Source: Sorghum bicolor
Lineage: Eukaryota; Streptophyta; Magnoliopsida; Poales; Poaceae
Assembly: GCF_000003195.3 (NCBI RefSeq)
Contig: NC_012871.2
Coordinates: 45,316,378-45,380,377 of the forward strand
Direction of reading: 5' to 3'
DNA length: 64,000 bases
Part shown: one piece after another, positions 21,858-34,200 of the stretch
Layout: every line of letters begins with the position of its first letter
How positions within the stretch are numbered: the first letter of the stretch is position 1
Program-made: the position numbers and the translations under genes
The notes under the pieces: model-generated
The model's input: only the letters and a program-made list of their open reading frames with translations
Databases searched by the model: none
What the model was told of the DNA's origin: nothing

Positions 21858-23439
21858 ATGGCCAATCCGAATGACAACATGGATGATGCAATGATGGACC
21901 TAATCAACAGCGGTGCCAATCCAGATCCCCAAGGCGAAGATGATGGGAGTCAGTACTTTGCTGATTATGAAGAACTTGTGGGAGACAATCTTGATGAGGT
22001 CTATCTACAATCTAGTATATATGTATATATATGAAATTAAAATAAATGACATTTATACTAATATATTTATACTTGTTTGTGTAGCCCTCTAAATCGGCGA
22101 CAACTTCTGAGAAGAGTAGAAAAGTGCGCGGCCCGAAGAAGCCGTTGGAGGGTCGGTACATTCTATCGGAATTCGATGAGGGTACAGAACAAGTACTTGG
22201 GACTAATTCTAAAAAATTTGTTGCGCACTGTGGCTACCTTGTAAGGGACAGGCTCCCGTCATTGCTCGTGAATGGAGGCAACGGAAAGATAACCCTAATA
22301 TTAGTTTTGTCTCAGATCGTGACAAGGAATTGATTTGGCTAGATATCCTTTAACATTTCACACTCGATACACAGGATGAAGCTTTGAAGGAGAAGGTTAA
22401 AATCTAGGCTATACAGAAGATGGCCAAACAATTTCAGGCTTGGAAGAAGACATTATACAAGACTTTTGTTGCACAAGGCCGGACACCAGATTTCACCAAT
22501 AAGGCCTACGTCAAGTTGAGGCCTTTTTGGGATGAGTTCGTAGAGTTTAAGAACTCAGAAGAGGGTCAGGCACGGATGGTCAAGAATCAGGAAAATGCTA
22601 AACAAAAGCAATACCACCATCACTTGGGTTCAGGTGGCTACAAGACTGCTATTCCTAAGTGGCAAAAGCTGGAACAGGAGATTCTTGGGAGAGGGATCAA
22701 ACCAGAATCAATGCACTGGCCTGAGTGCGCCAAGTATTGGTTCTTCAGTCACGGGGGAACCATAGACCTAGAGACCGGAAAGATAGTGTACGGCGAAAAG
22801 CTCGAGAGAGTAGGATAGAGAATGGCCTATGCTAGAGGATTAGTTGAAAGCGGCACCTGGCAGCCAAATAGAGAAAAGGATGAGCTAACATACGCCCTGG
22901 AGACTGCTGAACACGGTGGGCGAACAAGAGGCTATGGGGAGGTATCGTGGGAGCATGGCTTCCATAAAGATAGACCGACTTATAGAAGCCGCCAACAAAA
23001 GAAGGAAGAGGAAGCAGAGCGGTTGCGTAGGTTGGAGGCAATGGTGATGGAGTCACGCGAAGCGGCTCGTGAAGCGATAGCGCGAGAGAAAGCGCTTGAA
23101 GAGAGAATGAACGAGGAGATCAAAAGACAAGTGCAGATTGGAGTAAGTTCTATACAAGGGCAAACTGCATCAGAGCCTAGAGTCAACATTAGCCCCCCCA
23201 GTCAGTAGAAAAATAGTTGCGCTTCCACGGAGATGCCAATTATTCAAGACGACGTGGGGCTACACTTTTCGGTGGATGACATCACTGAACCTCTGACAAC
23301 ATGTGAGCTGCACATTCCACAGGGGACTGCCACTGTCATGGTTGCTGTCGCTGTTGTAACTCCTGTCGACCCTTTGAGGACACCAAGAATCCATGGGGCA
23401 ATAGTTCCACCTGGATATGCTAGTGTCTCGGTGGATAGA
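21858..23439 (+). pseudogene. CACTA accessory gene (Transposase_24/TNPA-like), 5' part
   Basis: The first exon starts ATG GCC AAT CCG (MANPNDNMDDAMMD) and ends at a GAG/GTCTAT donor near 21996. The second begins near 22086 (PSKSATTSEKSRKVRGPKKP) and includes the hallmark FVAHCGYLVRDRLP. A frameshift near 22258 follows, with the conserved REWRQRKDN and FVSDRDKELIW in the new frame. In-frame stops lie near 22349, 22403, 22816 and 23206. Between them are QAWKKTLYKTFVAQG, a YWFFSHGGTIDLETGKIVYG stretch and a charged coiled coil (23000-23120). These are features of the PF03004-type plant En/Spm protein, thought to bind subterminal repeats. The frame reaches SVSVDR exactly at the copia insertion (TSD ATAGA at 23435-23439) and resumes at 41338. 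Confidence 0.8.
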
Positions 23440-25389
23440 TGAAAGGTCCTAATATGGCTAGAAGGGGGTGAATAGCCTATTTAAAAAATCTACAAACTCA
23501 CTAGAGCAAGAGGTTAGTAAATAACAAAGCGAAGCTTTTTGCTCTAGCTCTAATAGGGTGTTTGCAAGCCACCTATCCAACAATTCTAGTTGATATAATC
23601 ACTAGGCACACAAGAGCTATGTCACTACTTACACTAGAAAGCTACCTAAAGTTTCTATACAAGTAAGCTACTCTAGTTTGCGGGAATGTAAAAGAGATGG
23701 TTTGAACTTTATACCGCCGCGTAGAGGGGATGAACCAATCAATAATATAAAGTCCAATCACCGGGAGAAATCCAATGAACAATCACAATGGAGACACACA
23801 ATTTTTCTCCCGAGGTTCACGTGCTTGCCGGCACGCTACGTCCCCGTTGTGTCGACCAACACTTGGTGGTTCGGTGGCTAAGAGGTGTAGCACGAACCTT
23901 GTCCTCACTAGGACACCACAAGAACCTACCCACAAGTGAGGTAACTCAATGACACGAGCAATCCACTAGAGTTACCTTTCGGCTCTCCGCCGGGGAAGGT
24001 ACTAGACCCTTTCGGCTCTCCGCCGGGGAAGGTACTAGACCCCTCACCATCACCGGGAGATGGCCACGAACAATCACCAACTCGTGCCAATGCTCCTCCG
24101 CTGCTCCAAGCCGTCTAGATGGCGGCAACCACCAAGAGTAACAAGAAAACCGCAGCCAAATCGATCCCCAAGTGCCACTAGATGCAATCACTCAAGCAAA
24201 TGCACTTGGAATCACTCCCAATCTCACAAAGATGTTTAATCGAAGAAGGAGATGAGTGGGAGGTGTTTGCTTAGGCTCACAAGGATGTCAAGTAGTCAAG
24301 AATGCCAAGAGAGTGAGCCCTAAGCCGGCCAACAACTATTTATAGACCCCTCAAACAAATAGAGCCGTTGGCTCTCTCACTGGGTCTAACTCGGGGTCAC
24401 CGGACGCTCAACACCAACGTTCGGTGCTCCAACGTCAGCCGCGTGTCAGAATCTAACGGTAACCTGTAGTGCACCGGACGCTGAGCAAGTTAGCACTGGA
24501 CGCGTCCGGTGCACCCCGGACTCATGCGCGAGAGTTCCGCAAACCTGCGGGTCACCGGACGCTGAGCACCTGTAGCGTCCGGTGCTCACCGGACCCATGC
24601 GCAGAGAGGGTCGCAAAACGCCTGCACACCGGACGCTAACCACCGGACGCACAGGCCTGCGTCCGGTGCCTGTCGTCCGGTGCCTTACCCTAGCTGGGCC
24701 AGGCACTGTCTGCACCGAATGCTTAGACGCAGCGTCCGGTGCTCCAGAAGCCAGCGTCCGGTGAGTGTTTTCTCAGCGAGAAACACTCCCACGACTTCTC
24801 CAAATTTCCCACCGGCGCAATAGAAAAAATGCACTTCATTTTCTCGAAAAGCAATCCCGTCTCGCAAGCTCGGTGGGAGGGAGAGAGGAACCCATCCTTT
24901 CTCTACCCTTCAAACTTCAACTCCCTTCTCAAAGTGTGCCAACACCACAAAGTGTGTACCAACAAGTGCACGTCTGTTAGCATTTTCACAAACATTTTCT
25001 TCGAAGGAGTTAAGTTAGCTCACTACGTTCTAAATGCATGCACATGAACAATGACACCTAGTGGCACTTGATAACCGCTTAGCCAAAGAATTCCCCTCTT
25101 TATAGTATGGCTATTTATCCTAAATGTGATCACACTCTCTATGGTGTCTTGATCACCAAAACCAAAACCCTAAGCAATACCTTTGCCTTGATCTCCATAG
25201 GGTTTTGTTTTTCTCTTTCTTCTTTTCCAAGTTGAGCACTTGATCACCTTGTGGTCATCACCATCATCACCATGATCATCACTTGCTCCATCACTTGGCA
25301 TGTACCAACCTCATTAAGTCTACACACACTTAGCATAGAGGTTAGTACTAGGGTTTCATCAATTATCCAAAACCAAACTAGGGCTTTCA
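23440..25389 (-). repeat. 3' LTR of the SIRE-like copia element
   Basis: This 1950-bp copy lies on the 3' side of the minus-strand element. It differs from the other LTR by a duplicated ~34-bp piece near 23980-24040 (CTTTCGGCTCTCCGCCGGGG twice), a short deletion near 24400 and scattered substitutions. A block at 24395-24765 is dense in CACCGGACGC and GCGTCCGGTG. Confidence 0.92.
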
Positions 25390-25403
25390 ATCTCCCCATT
25401 TTT
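25390..25403 (-). other. Polypurine tract of the copia element
   Basis: On the minus strand AAAAATGGGGAGAT immediately precedes the LTR start TGAAAG, the expected place for the plus-strand primer. Confidence 0.75.
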
Positions 25404-26501
25404 GGTAATTGATGACAACACTTTTTACAAAGATTTTCAATAAAATTTTCTTGGATTCATGTTGCTTGCCCAAGCATTTTACCACGTGCAAAGGTTATGG
25501 ACAAGTTTCATAAACCCAAATTGGTAGCAATTGCTCCCCCTACATATGTGATAAGAGTTTGGATTTGAAAGCTTGCACATAAGCTTGAATAGGAAACATA
25601 GGAGTCAATTTCTACCAAATGATGCTAAGGTGTAAAGAATGGACCTTTGAAGCGTGATACCAATCGGAGTTGCCAATGTATACCATCCTTAGCACCATTA
25701 GTAACTAGACATTCACAAAACTAGAACACCCAATGAGATCAACATTATAAACAAGGTTCTAGTACCACTTGTGAAACAACTAAAAGTCTAGTTACGCTAC
25801 CTATGCATGCTAGTTCTTCATTTCATCAAACAAACTTACAACTAGCATACACCACACAAGCAAGGCATTGGAGAGAAAGCTCCTAAAGCTAATGCAAATG
25901 CAAGCAAACATATGTCATGCACATTCAAATGCAACATATAAGTTTATGAGCTTGCTCCCCCTACTTGTGTGCTTCAAAATTTTAATTGATCCCCTTCTTT
26001 TATCATGTTACTTCCTATCTTTGTATTTCCTTTGTAATTTCTCCCCCTTTGCCATCAATGACCACAAAAGGTGAGCTCAAATTTTAAATAGGATAGTGTG
26101 AAACTATGTGAAGTTAAATTATTTTCCCAAATTTGGTCCAATCTAGATTACTTGCCTAAGATATTTAACTCGGTTTGATCCAAGGACAAGCTTCTTAACA
26201 CCTCCAAATAAGGGTTATCTTGTACCATGTTGAGTTAAACACTTATAGCTCATATTCTAGATCAAACACCAGGATTGCAAGCCCACAAACATGTCATATG
26301 CTACCACTAGATCAAGTCAAGCATAAAAGCAATAGTGGTACTATACAAGCATCAAATTCATTTGATTTTCATGAATGATCCTAAGACATGGGAGGAATGA
26401 CTAGATGCACTAAACCAGTCCTTAGCATAGGATGAATGACATGTCAATCAATGTTACATTGCTTTGCTCGAAGGAGAGGCATGTCATATAGTGGGGGTGC
26501 A
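25404..26501 (-). other. Copia 3' non-coding region with extra PPT-like tracts
   Basis: About 1.1 kb between the pol stop and the polypurine tract has no long ORF. SIRE relatives often carry an envelope-like ORF here, but none is visible. Minus-strand GGGGGAG tracts occur at 25533-25542, 25954-25962 and 26041-26047, resembling the true PPT. Confidence 0.6.
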
Positions 26502-28207
26502 TCAACACATATTTGAGAAGTCAAGTATTTTCAATTCATTCCTTAGCTTGCAAAACCTTTTCTCATCAAGTGGCTTGGTGAATATGTCGGCAAGTTGATC
26601 ATCGGTGCCTATACTCTCAATGCAAATGTCCCCTTTTTGTTGGTGATCTCTTATGAAATGATGGCGGACATCTATGTGCTTTGTTCTTGAGTGTTGAACC
26701 GGATTGTTGGTGAGCTTCACGGCACTTTCATTGTCACATAGCAATGGCACTTGCTTGAAGTTGATTCCAAAATCTTTCAAGGTTGCCTTCATCCATAGGA
26801 TTTGTGCACAACAACTTCCGGCCGCAATGTACTCCGCTTCGGCGGTTGATAGTGCAACACTATTTTGCTTCTTGGATGACCATGAGACAAGTGATCACCC
26901 AATAGTTGACATGTGCCCGATGTGCTTCTTCTCTCAACTTTGCATCCCGCATAGTCCGAATCAGAATATCCAACAAGTTCAAACTTTGCACCTTTGGGAT
27001 ACCACAAACCAACATTTTGTGTATGCTTCAAGTACCTCAATATTCTCTTTGTTGCTTTCAAATGACTTTCTCTTGGCGAGGCTTGGAATCTTGCATACAT
27101 ACATGCACTAAACATGACATCCGGTCTTGATGCGGTCACATAGAGTAGGCTTCCAATCATAGACCGATACAACTTTTGATCCACCATATTTCCACTTGTA
27201 TCACTATCTAGGCTTCCATTTGTTCCCATTGGAGTGCTAATTGACTTTGCATCATCCATTCCAAACTTCTTGAGTATGTCTTTTATGTACTTGCCTTGAC
27301 TCACAAATATGCCATTCTTCAATTGCTTGATTTTAAGACCAAGGAAGTAACTAAGCTCTCCAATCATTGACATCTCAAACTCATTAGCCATCATGTTTCC
27401 AAACTCCTCACAAAATTCTTGGTTGGTTGATCTAAATATGATATCATCAACATATATTTGCATCACAAACAAGTCTTTGCCAATCTTCTTGGTGAAGAGA
27501 GTGGTGTCAACCTTGCCCATCTTGAAACCTTTAGATAGTAAGAAATCTCTCAATCTCTCATATCATGCCCTTGGTGCTTGCTTCAAACCATACAAAGCCT
27601 TTCTTAGCTTGTAAACATGGTTGGGTTTCTTGTCATCTTCAAAACTGGGTGGTTGCTCAACATAAACTTCTTCATTGATATAGCCATTGAGAAATGCACT
27701 CTTCACATCCATTTGGTAGAGCTTGATGTTATGAGCACAAGCATAGGCCAACAAGATCCTAATTGCTTCCAATCTTGAACCGGGGCATATGTTTCACCAA
27801 AGTCAAGACCTTCAACTTGAGTATAGCCTTGTGCTACCAATCTTGCTTTGTTCCTTACAACTATCCCATCTTGATCTTGCTTGTTGCAAAAGACCCATCT
27901 AGTACCAATAACATTGTGATCACTAGGCCTCTCAACTAATTCCCATACTTGATTTCTCTTGAAATTGTTAAGCTCTTCATGCATAGCATTAACCCAATCA
28001 ACATCTCTCAATGCGTCATCAATCTTCTTTGGCTCAATATGAGACACAAAGATGAAATGCTCACAAAATGATGCTAGTCTCGATCTAGTTCGCACTCCTC
28101 TTTGAATATCACCAATGATATGATCCAATGGATGATCTCTTCCAATGTTTGTTGGTTGGAGTATTTGCACTTGATTGCTTGCACTTGGTTGATCATGAGA
28201 TGATGTA
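26502..28207 (-). pseudogene. Copia pol, C-terminal part: reverse transcriptase and RNase H
   Basis: Read leftward from the nested element, the frame gives EELNNFKRNQVWELVERP and ARLVAQGYTQVEGLDFGETY, the start of copia RT. A shift near 27,770 is followed by MDVKSAFLNGYINEEVYVEQ and YKLRKALYGLKQAP. Another near 27,555 is followed by MQIYVDDIIF (YVDD catalytic core, ~27,440), GLKI, RYLKHTQ and YSDSDYAGCKVERRSTSG. After a further break near 26,880 the RNase H end reads LLCDNESAVKLTNNP, KHIDVRHHFI and DIFTKPL. These are standard copia motifs in order. At least three frameshifts prevent a full-length product. The N-terminal part of pol is on the far side of the insertion (35733-37209). Confidence 0.88.
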
Positions 28208-28212
28208 CTAGC

Positions 28213-29553
28213 TGTTGACGGTCCTTAAGTATCAAATTTAACTATCAAATAAACAAAGAAAATGATCCAAATGAAATCAACATCGAGACTTAGGGTTTTA
28301 TCTGACAGAATTCCACGAGTTTTGGTGTTTGTCTATTTCTGCAGGGGGTTATCAGGAAATAAGGAAGAAAGGCCCACACGTCGGGATTACATAGAGATAT
28401 CAACGTGCCGCGCAATTATCTTACATCTAGAAGACTCCAGAAGCCACGGGAAGGAAGCGGAGACCGAACGGAGTCAGGGACAGGGTGCCCGCCCAAGTCC
28501 TTAGGGCGCCCGCCCACCTTTTTCGGCCAATCACGCTCAATCTCGCGGATTATGCTCCACCGACCTAAAGGATCAAGAATAACCGTTCAATCAATGTCGG
28601 TTTGATCCGACGGCCCAGGTTCACTTGAGGGGACTATAAAACCAGACCCCTTGGCCCCTGGAGGAGGAACCCCTTGATCATTATTCATTATTCATAGACA
28701 GAGCAAAAGCTAGGGTTTAGAGATGAGAGCTCTCCTCTCTTCTCTAAACTAGAGTAGATCAAGATAGTAGCGAGATGGAGAGCGAAGGAGGATTAGAGGA
28801 GAGGCCGGCCTGTCGGTTCTTCCTCCAGTTGTACTTCGCCATGATCAAGCTCTAATCAAGCTTGCTCATGGGATGACTCTGGTAATCTGCTTCTAATTCA
28901 TTATGCAATTACTAATCATGTATGTTCTGGTTCACAACTCTTTTGAGTACTTCTAATTTATAGGACCCTATAGGTTAGAGTTGTAGTATAGGTGTAAGCG
29001 TGGTGCTTAGACCTAGATTACTTGTGGATATCCCCTGACTAGCTGGATCGTATGGTAGGCCGCGTAGGTGACAGTTACGTTGGTCCCCTGTAGTCCACCT
29101 CTCGTTAGCAGGACGGGTAGGGTTTATCGGCTTATGGATAAGCATCCTTTGTGGTGTACTCTTATCATGTGGTTCGTCCCAGACATAGACATACCCCTTT
29201 GAAGTAGAGAAACCATAGTTATCCTCTCTATTCTGCTACCATCGCCCATATACTAGAATTGCTCTATTCTCTATTCCCATATTATCACTCACTGTTATCT
29301 TACCTTTAGTATTGTTCTTATTCGATTCTACCATCTTTCCTATTCACACCTATTTACTTATCTTGGTTAAGTTAGAGCGTAGATTAGTTCTCCCGTTTTC
29401 CTGTGGATACGATAAAACCTTTAACCGGGTAAAAGCTTCAACGGTATCCGTGCGCTTGCGGATTATCTGTGTGCGTATAAATACTATAGTACACTCTAGT
29501 GCCATGCTGGGGATGACAACCTAGTATTCAAGTGGTGTTAGCAAGTGTCAACA
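28213..29553 (+). repeat. 5' LTR of the gag-only element
   Basis: A 1341-bp LTR. A TATA-like GACTATAAAACC near 28632-28643 sits ~100 bp before the CTAGGGTTTAG block and is a plausible promoter. Short ORFs here are shadows. Confidence 0.92.
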
Positions 29554-29561
29554 AGCATTTT

Positions 29562-29584
29562 TGGCGCCGTTGCCGGGGATCGAA
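29562..29584 (+). other. Primer-binding site for tRNA-Asp
   Basis: TGGCGCCGTTGCCGGGG plus ATCGAA starts eight bases inside the LTR. It is complementary to the 3' end of plant tRNA-Asp(GUC), acceptor stem through T arm, over ~23 bases. An Asp-type primer site is typical of Athila-like elements. Confidence 0.85.
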
Positions 29585-29716
29585 CGGTTGCTGAGTTGAC
29601 TACGAACTAGTTTAATCATTTTATAAAAAATAAATAAAAAAAAATATTTTCCTTTTATCCTTTGCCTCATCTCTGCTATTCTTTCTTCTTATATAATCCT
29701 TGATCTCTGGTCTATT

Positions 29717-31282
29717 ATGAATTCAAACATGTCTATCTATGAATTTCATAGACCTATGGGCACACATCTCGAACCACCAAAATCTTCAAAGCCTATCATA
29801 GCATCTAGTTTTGAGATAGACCCCGAATACATAGAATTTATTCAAAAACAACCTTTCTCAGGAAAAGGTGAGGAAAACCCATACACACACCTAAGAGAGT
29901 TTTATCGAGTCTGTGACCTCCTTCGCATAGAAGGCATGTCCGATGAGACCCTTAAATGGAAGCTCTTTCCGTTCTCTTTAACGGGAAAAGCTAGACATTG
30001 GTATAAACTCAAAGTAGGGAGTGTTCATGGAGATTGGAAGGAGTTATATAGTAGTTTTCTTTCTAAATATTTTCCAATCTCCAAAGTGGTGGAACTTCGG
30101 CGTGAGATTCTTTCTTTTAGACAACTGGAAGAAGAATCTCTTGGCAAATCATGGGACCGCTTTATTAACCTTACTCTCACTGGCCCAAAACTTTCTATTC
30201 CAGAAGAAGTTCTTCTACTTCACTTTTTTGAGGGCCTTAGTAGGAAAAATAAGCAAACCCTTCATGCGGCCTCTGGAGGATCTTTCCACCACCTATCCGC
30301 TAGTGAAGCTTGGAATTTGATTGATTTAATGAGCGGAAAGTCTCCTAGCTTTTATATCCCTGAGAAAGAGAAAGAACCAGTTCCTAGACAAGAAGAAGAA
30401 GTTTCGATAGCCAGATCACAACCACTTCAATCCCAAACTTTAGCTATCGATCCTAAACCATCAATACCCCAAAATTCTCCAAGGGAGGAAGGAATTCCGA
30501 CCTTAAATCTTTTAGATGCTGATGGTTTACTCTTCTGGTTCTATAAGAGACCTTCAAGCAGGGATAATTCAAATCATTGCAATAATGTTTCTCTTAGAGA
30601 ATGTCCTGGTTCCTATCATGAAGAAGTCGAGGATGACATATCAAGTGAAGGAGAGCTAAGCCATATAGACAATTCTATCTACTCCCCTTCCATGTTCACA
30701 AGTTCTAAATCCATCCTTGACCTTAGAGATCCCTCTTATCCCTCTTCTTTTCAGTCTCATGATGATCCTAGAAATTCACCAAGACGACCAAACCATAGGA
30801 GTCATGAAGACCATAAGGATGGCATGTCAAGTAATGCCATAGAAGGAGAGCTAAGCCATATAGAAAATTCTAACACCTCCCCTATTTTGATCACAAGTTC
30901 TAAATGGCTAGAATGTGTAGAATGGATGGATAAGGAAGAAGCCTTAATGGGTTCTGACTTTGGCTCAATTTCAAATGGTGAGTTCTTGACTCCCTTTGAA
31001 GATGAGATTCATCCAACTACAGAAGAGGACATAGGTGAGACCAATCCAGGAGAAACTCCGAACATTCAGATTAGAGACGAAGATAACATTAATGAGCATG
31101 GAATTTATTTCATAGCCACTTCGTTTACTCCATGCTCATATGCAACATCTTCCCAATCTATTGGTCTCTCCGACATCACCACACTTGAGATCTCCAACCC
31201 CCTCTTCCTTTCTATTTATAAAAACTTTAAAAGGGCAGTTGTCGATGCATATGTCTATAATAAATATTGCAGATCTCGTTGA
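29717..31282 (+). CDS. Gag protein of the non-autonomous Athila-like element
   Basis: An intact ORF of 521 codons. The conserved retrotransposon gag domain occupies about residues 30-215, with FSGKGEENPYTHLREFYRVC, LKWKLFPFSLTGKARHWYKL, and then FLSKYFP and FRQLEEESLGKSWDRF. This matches the Athila/Tat style of PF03732-type gag, which builds the virus-like particle around element RNA. No CCHC knuckle is seen. The C-terminal half is polar and Ser/Asp/Glu-rich and contains two copies of a GELSHI(D/E)NS-type motif with SP..(M/I)..TSSK downstream, about 80 codons apart, indicating an internal duplication. The ORF is followed by no protease or RT. An open frame in an element without pol suggests gag is still under selection or the copy is young. 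Confidence 0.85.
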   Translation: MNSNMSIYEFHRPMGTHLEPPKSSKPIIASSFEIDPEYIEFIQKQPFSGKGEENPYTHLREFYRVCDLLRIEGMSDETLKWKLFPFSLTGKARHWYKLKVGSVHGDWKELYSSFLSKYFPISKVVELRREILSFRQLEEESLGKSWDRFINLTLTGPKLSIPEEVLLLHFFEGLSRKNKQTLHAASGGSFHHLSASEAWNLIDLMSGKSPSFYIPEKEKEPVPRQEEEVSIARSQPLQSQTLAIDPKPSIPQNSPREEGIPTLNLLDADGLLFWFYKRPSSRDNSNHCNNVSLRECPGSYHEEVEDDISSEGELSHIDNSIYSPSMFTSSKSILDLRDPSYPSSFQSHDDPRNSPRRPNHRSHEDHKDGMSSNAIEGELSHIENSNTSPILITSSKWLECVEWMDKEEALMGSDFGSISNGEFLTPFEDEIHPTTEEDIGETNPGETPNIQIRDEDNINEHGIYFIATSFTPCSYATSSQSIGLSDITTLEISNPLFLSIYKNFKRAVVDAYVYNKYCRSR

Positions 31283-34200
31283 GTTGATCTAGATATAGGT
31301 TGGCGTCGGAGGGGAAACCACTTCGCCAACATAAACTGATGGTTTCCCAAGGACAAGCTTAGTGTCTTAAAATAAGCATTGATCAGATCATAACATGAGC
31401 CTTTAATTATTTGCAACATTACCTTGTGTATTGAGCATATAAGGATAATTGTAAAAAAAATATATTCCTTCGGGTATTCTTGTCACTAACCTTTCTAAGA
31501 TTGGAGCAAGAAGATCGGATGAATGACAAGCACAAGGTATGTCCAACAAATCATCATACAACATTGAATTAAATTCATCCAAACTTGAATTTTGCAAAAT
31601 TCAAGCTTGGGGGAGTACTTTACATAAAAACATCCTTTGCCATGTTGCTATGCTGGTTGTCCCTACCTTTGAGACATGCTCAATTTGTTAAATACTAATC
31701 ACACTACTTCATCTCCACTTGAGTAGATCTCTATAAACGCTGTCATGCTACCTTTGTCTATTTACTAGCAAGTGTTGGTTTGGAAGTACTCGCCATACTT
31801 CCATTGGCATTTAAATTAAGCATGGTGCTTAGGTTAAATAGCCTTCCTTAATCTGATTAGACATGGAGTCTAGTTTGGTTATTGAACTAAAAAAACTGCT
31901 TGAGTAGATATTGGTATATTTTGTCGGACTAACCCCTACAGAAAAACTTTCAATATCGATTTGGGAAGTCCTGAGATAAACTCACATCAGAGACGAAGAG
32001 AGTGACACATGAAGTTTAACAATTTGCACAAGAAGGACATAGCTCATTCATCATAGAGAGATGATCCATGGAGGGTGCCACAAACACGACGCACAACCGC
32101 TAAGAAAGGAAAGCTTCCACAAGATGATATTGTACCATCACTCTTCGAGCAAGGTTACATCTTAAGGTACTTGACTATCACTTTTATAAGCTTCTCCTTG
32201 GTTCTAGCGTTTATATAAATAAAAGAGACAAACGTGTATGATTTACAACTCTAGATTAACCAACCCAACTGATTCAACATGTTTAGTCATTTAATCCTTG
32301 TTCTTAGTACTACCTCCATGATCCCACACTCCTAATCATATGAGCTAAAATGTTACACATTCAATCATTGAGAGATATAAAGAAAAAGACATATACATAG
32401 ATAGATTATCTTTCCATAAGGTTGAGCGATCTGATCTGACAAATGTCACTCATGAACTTATCATCCATCAACTTGTCTTGCTCACTATGCTTAAGGTTAG
32501 AGAAGAACAAATACACTTTTGGTTCTGTTGGTGTTTTCCACCAACAGGGCCCATGCACTTGATCTCTGCCTTATCTCTATGAGCAGGTACACTACGAGCA
32601 CAAACACACTGAGCAAGATACTGCTAACACCGCACTTCGAACTGCTGGGCAAACGAAGAACATGGGTGACACCGTATTAAAAGGTGCAGACGTCAAGGTC
32701 CGCACCTGAATCAAATGACGCACCTGAAGAATGAACACGGTGAGAAGTCTTATTCAGAAGACTTAAAACATTGAATCCTCGCCGAAAGATAAAATCGGTA
32801 GTTACCCATATTTATCCTTTCTACATTCCCTTTTCCCTTTAATTACTTACTTTCCTTAAATAGATTATTAGTTAATCATGCTATCTTGAAAAGAAAAATA
32901 AAAATGTTAAAAAATACTAAGCCCCATGTGAGTATACGAGTGGCATAAAACCCATAAGTACCTTCACTATGGTGGCATAAAAATAAAATAAATATTTATT
33001 TTCTACTTTATAAAATAAAAATATAAAAACAGGGAGTAATATTTATTGAGGAAGCTCAACGTGATGAAGGCTAGATATTTATGCTAACACGTAATTAGTT
33101 CCACAAGCTTTGTTGTCTATTTGAGCTCCACAGAATTTAAGAATCAAAAAGACTAGTAGACGGAGGACATTCTAATCGCTGTTAGAATGCTGCTGACTTT
33201 CAAATACACCTCTGCCACCTGCTAGCTACATCAAGAGAAATTACGTCAAAATTCAGCTTGGGGGAGAGCACCCCCATTTATCTCGCTAAGTATTTCTACC
33301 TATCTTTATACTTATATTATATTAGAATATTAAAATACATAAACTATGAAAAACCAAATAAAGATTTTGTGCTTATATATATATCTTTTACTTAGTGTGT
33401 TTAATAAATAAATAAAGTGGCTATGCTAATCTGAATCTTAATAATAAAACTCTAGCATGGATATGATGAATAGTTGCTCTGCCTAATTTGCAAATTTGAA
33501 GTTCTCTCTCAAGTTTAGACATAACTGTTATAATTTAAAGCTTGCTCTAGATCTAAACTTGTGGGATGAAAACTTGATCTGAAATCTAAGTTGTTAACGG
33601 ATATGATATGGGAAGGTTGAGCTGCTGTTTATCTATTCCTAGAGATGCTAGAATTCTGGAGAATTTTATCTTTGAAAAATCTTTAAAATATTGCATGATG
33701 AGTTCCTGTATGATGAAAGTTTAAATTCCTACCACAGCCATATATACATGCTTGCTAGATTTTGAGCCACACATTTATTATTTACTGCTTATGAGCATTG
33801 AGTGTGGTCAAGCTGTGTAGACCCTTAGGAGCTTGTCATGCGGTTAAATCAAGATTCACTTGCACGTTCACTCATATATATGCTACTTCTACTCCGGAAG
33901 TACCATCCACATATATCCATCCATTTCCATCTCCAGAATCACCTAAAAATATTCTACTCCTAATTCGGGAGAGAATAGCCAAAAACATCTGTGTTTTTCC
34001 CTTGTGAAATAAATGCTCAAGTTATCTTGCTACTACCACTTGCTATATTATCTTAAGAGATGAGTGCTCTGAAAAAAAAGAAGAAAATAAAAAGAGAAAA
34101 GAAAAAAAATAAACGAGGAAATAAAAAGGGGCAAGTGCCCGGAACCTCGAAAGAAAAGAAAAAGAGTGAGACGAGAGGTAAAAATGGACAAGTGTCCGAC

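Noticed and set aside
23946..24867. ORFs in the copia LTR CACCGGACGC block (also 40466-40929 and 45000-45595)
   Set aside because: All six frames stay open because of the repeated GC-rich decamer; none carries a domain and they sit in LTRs.
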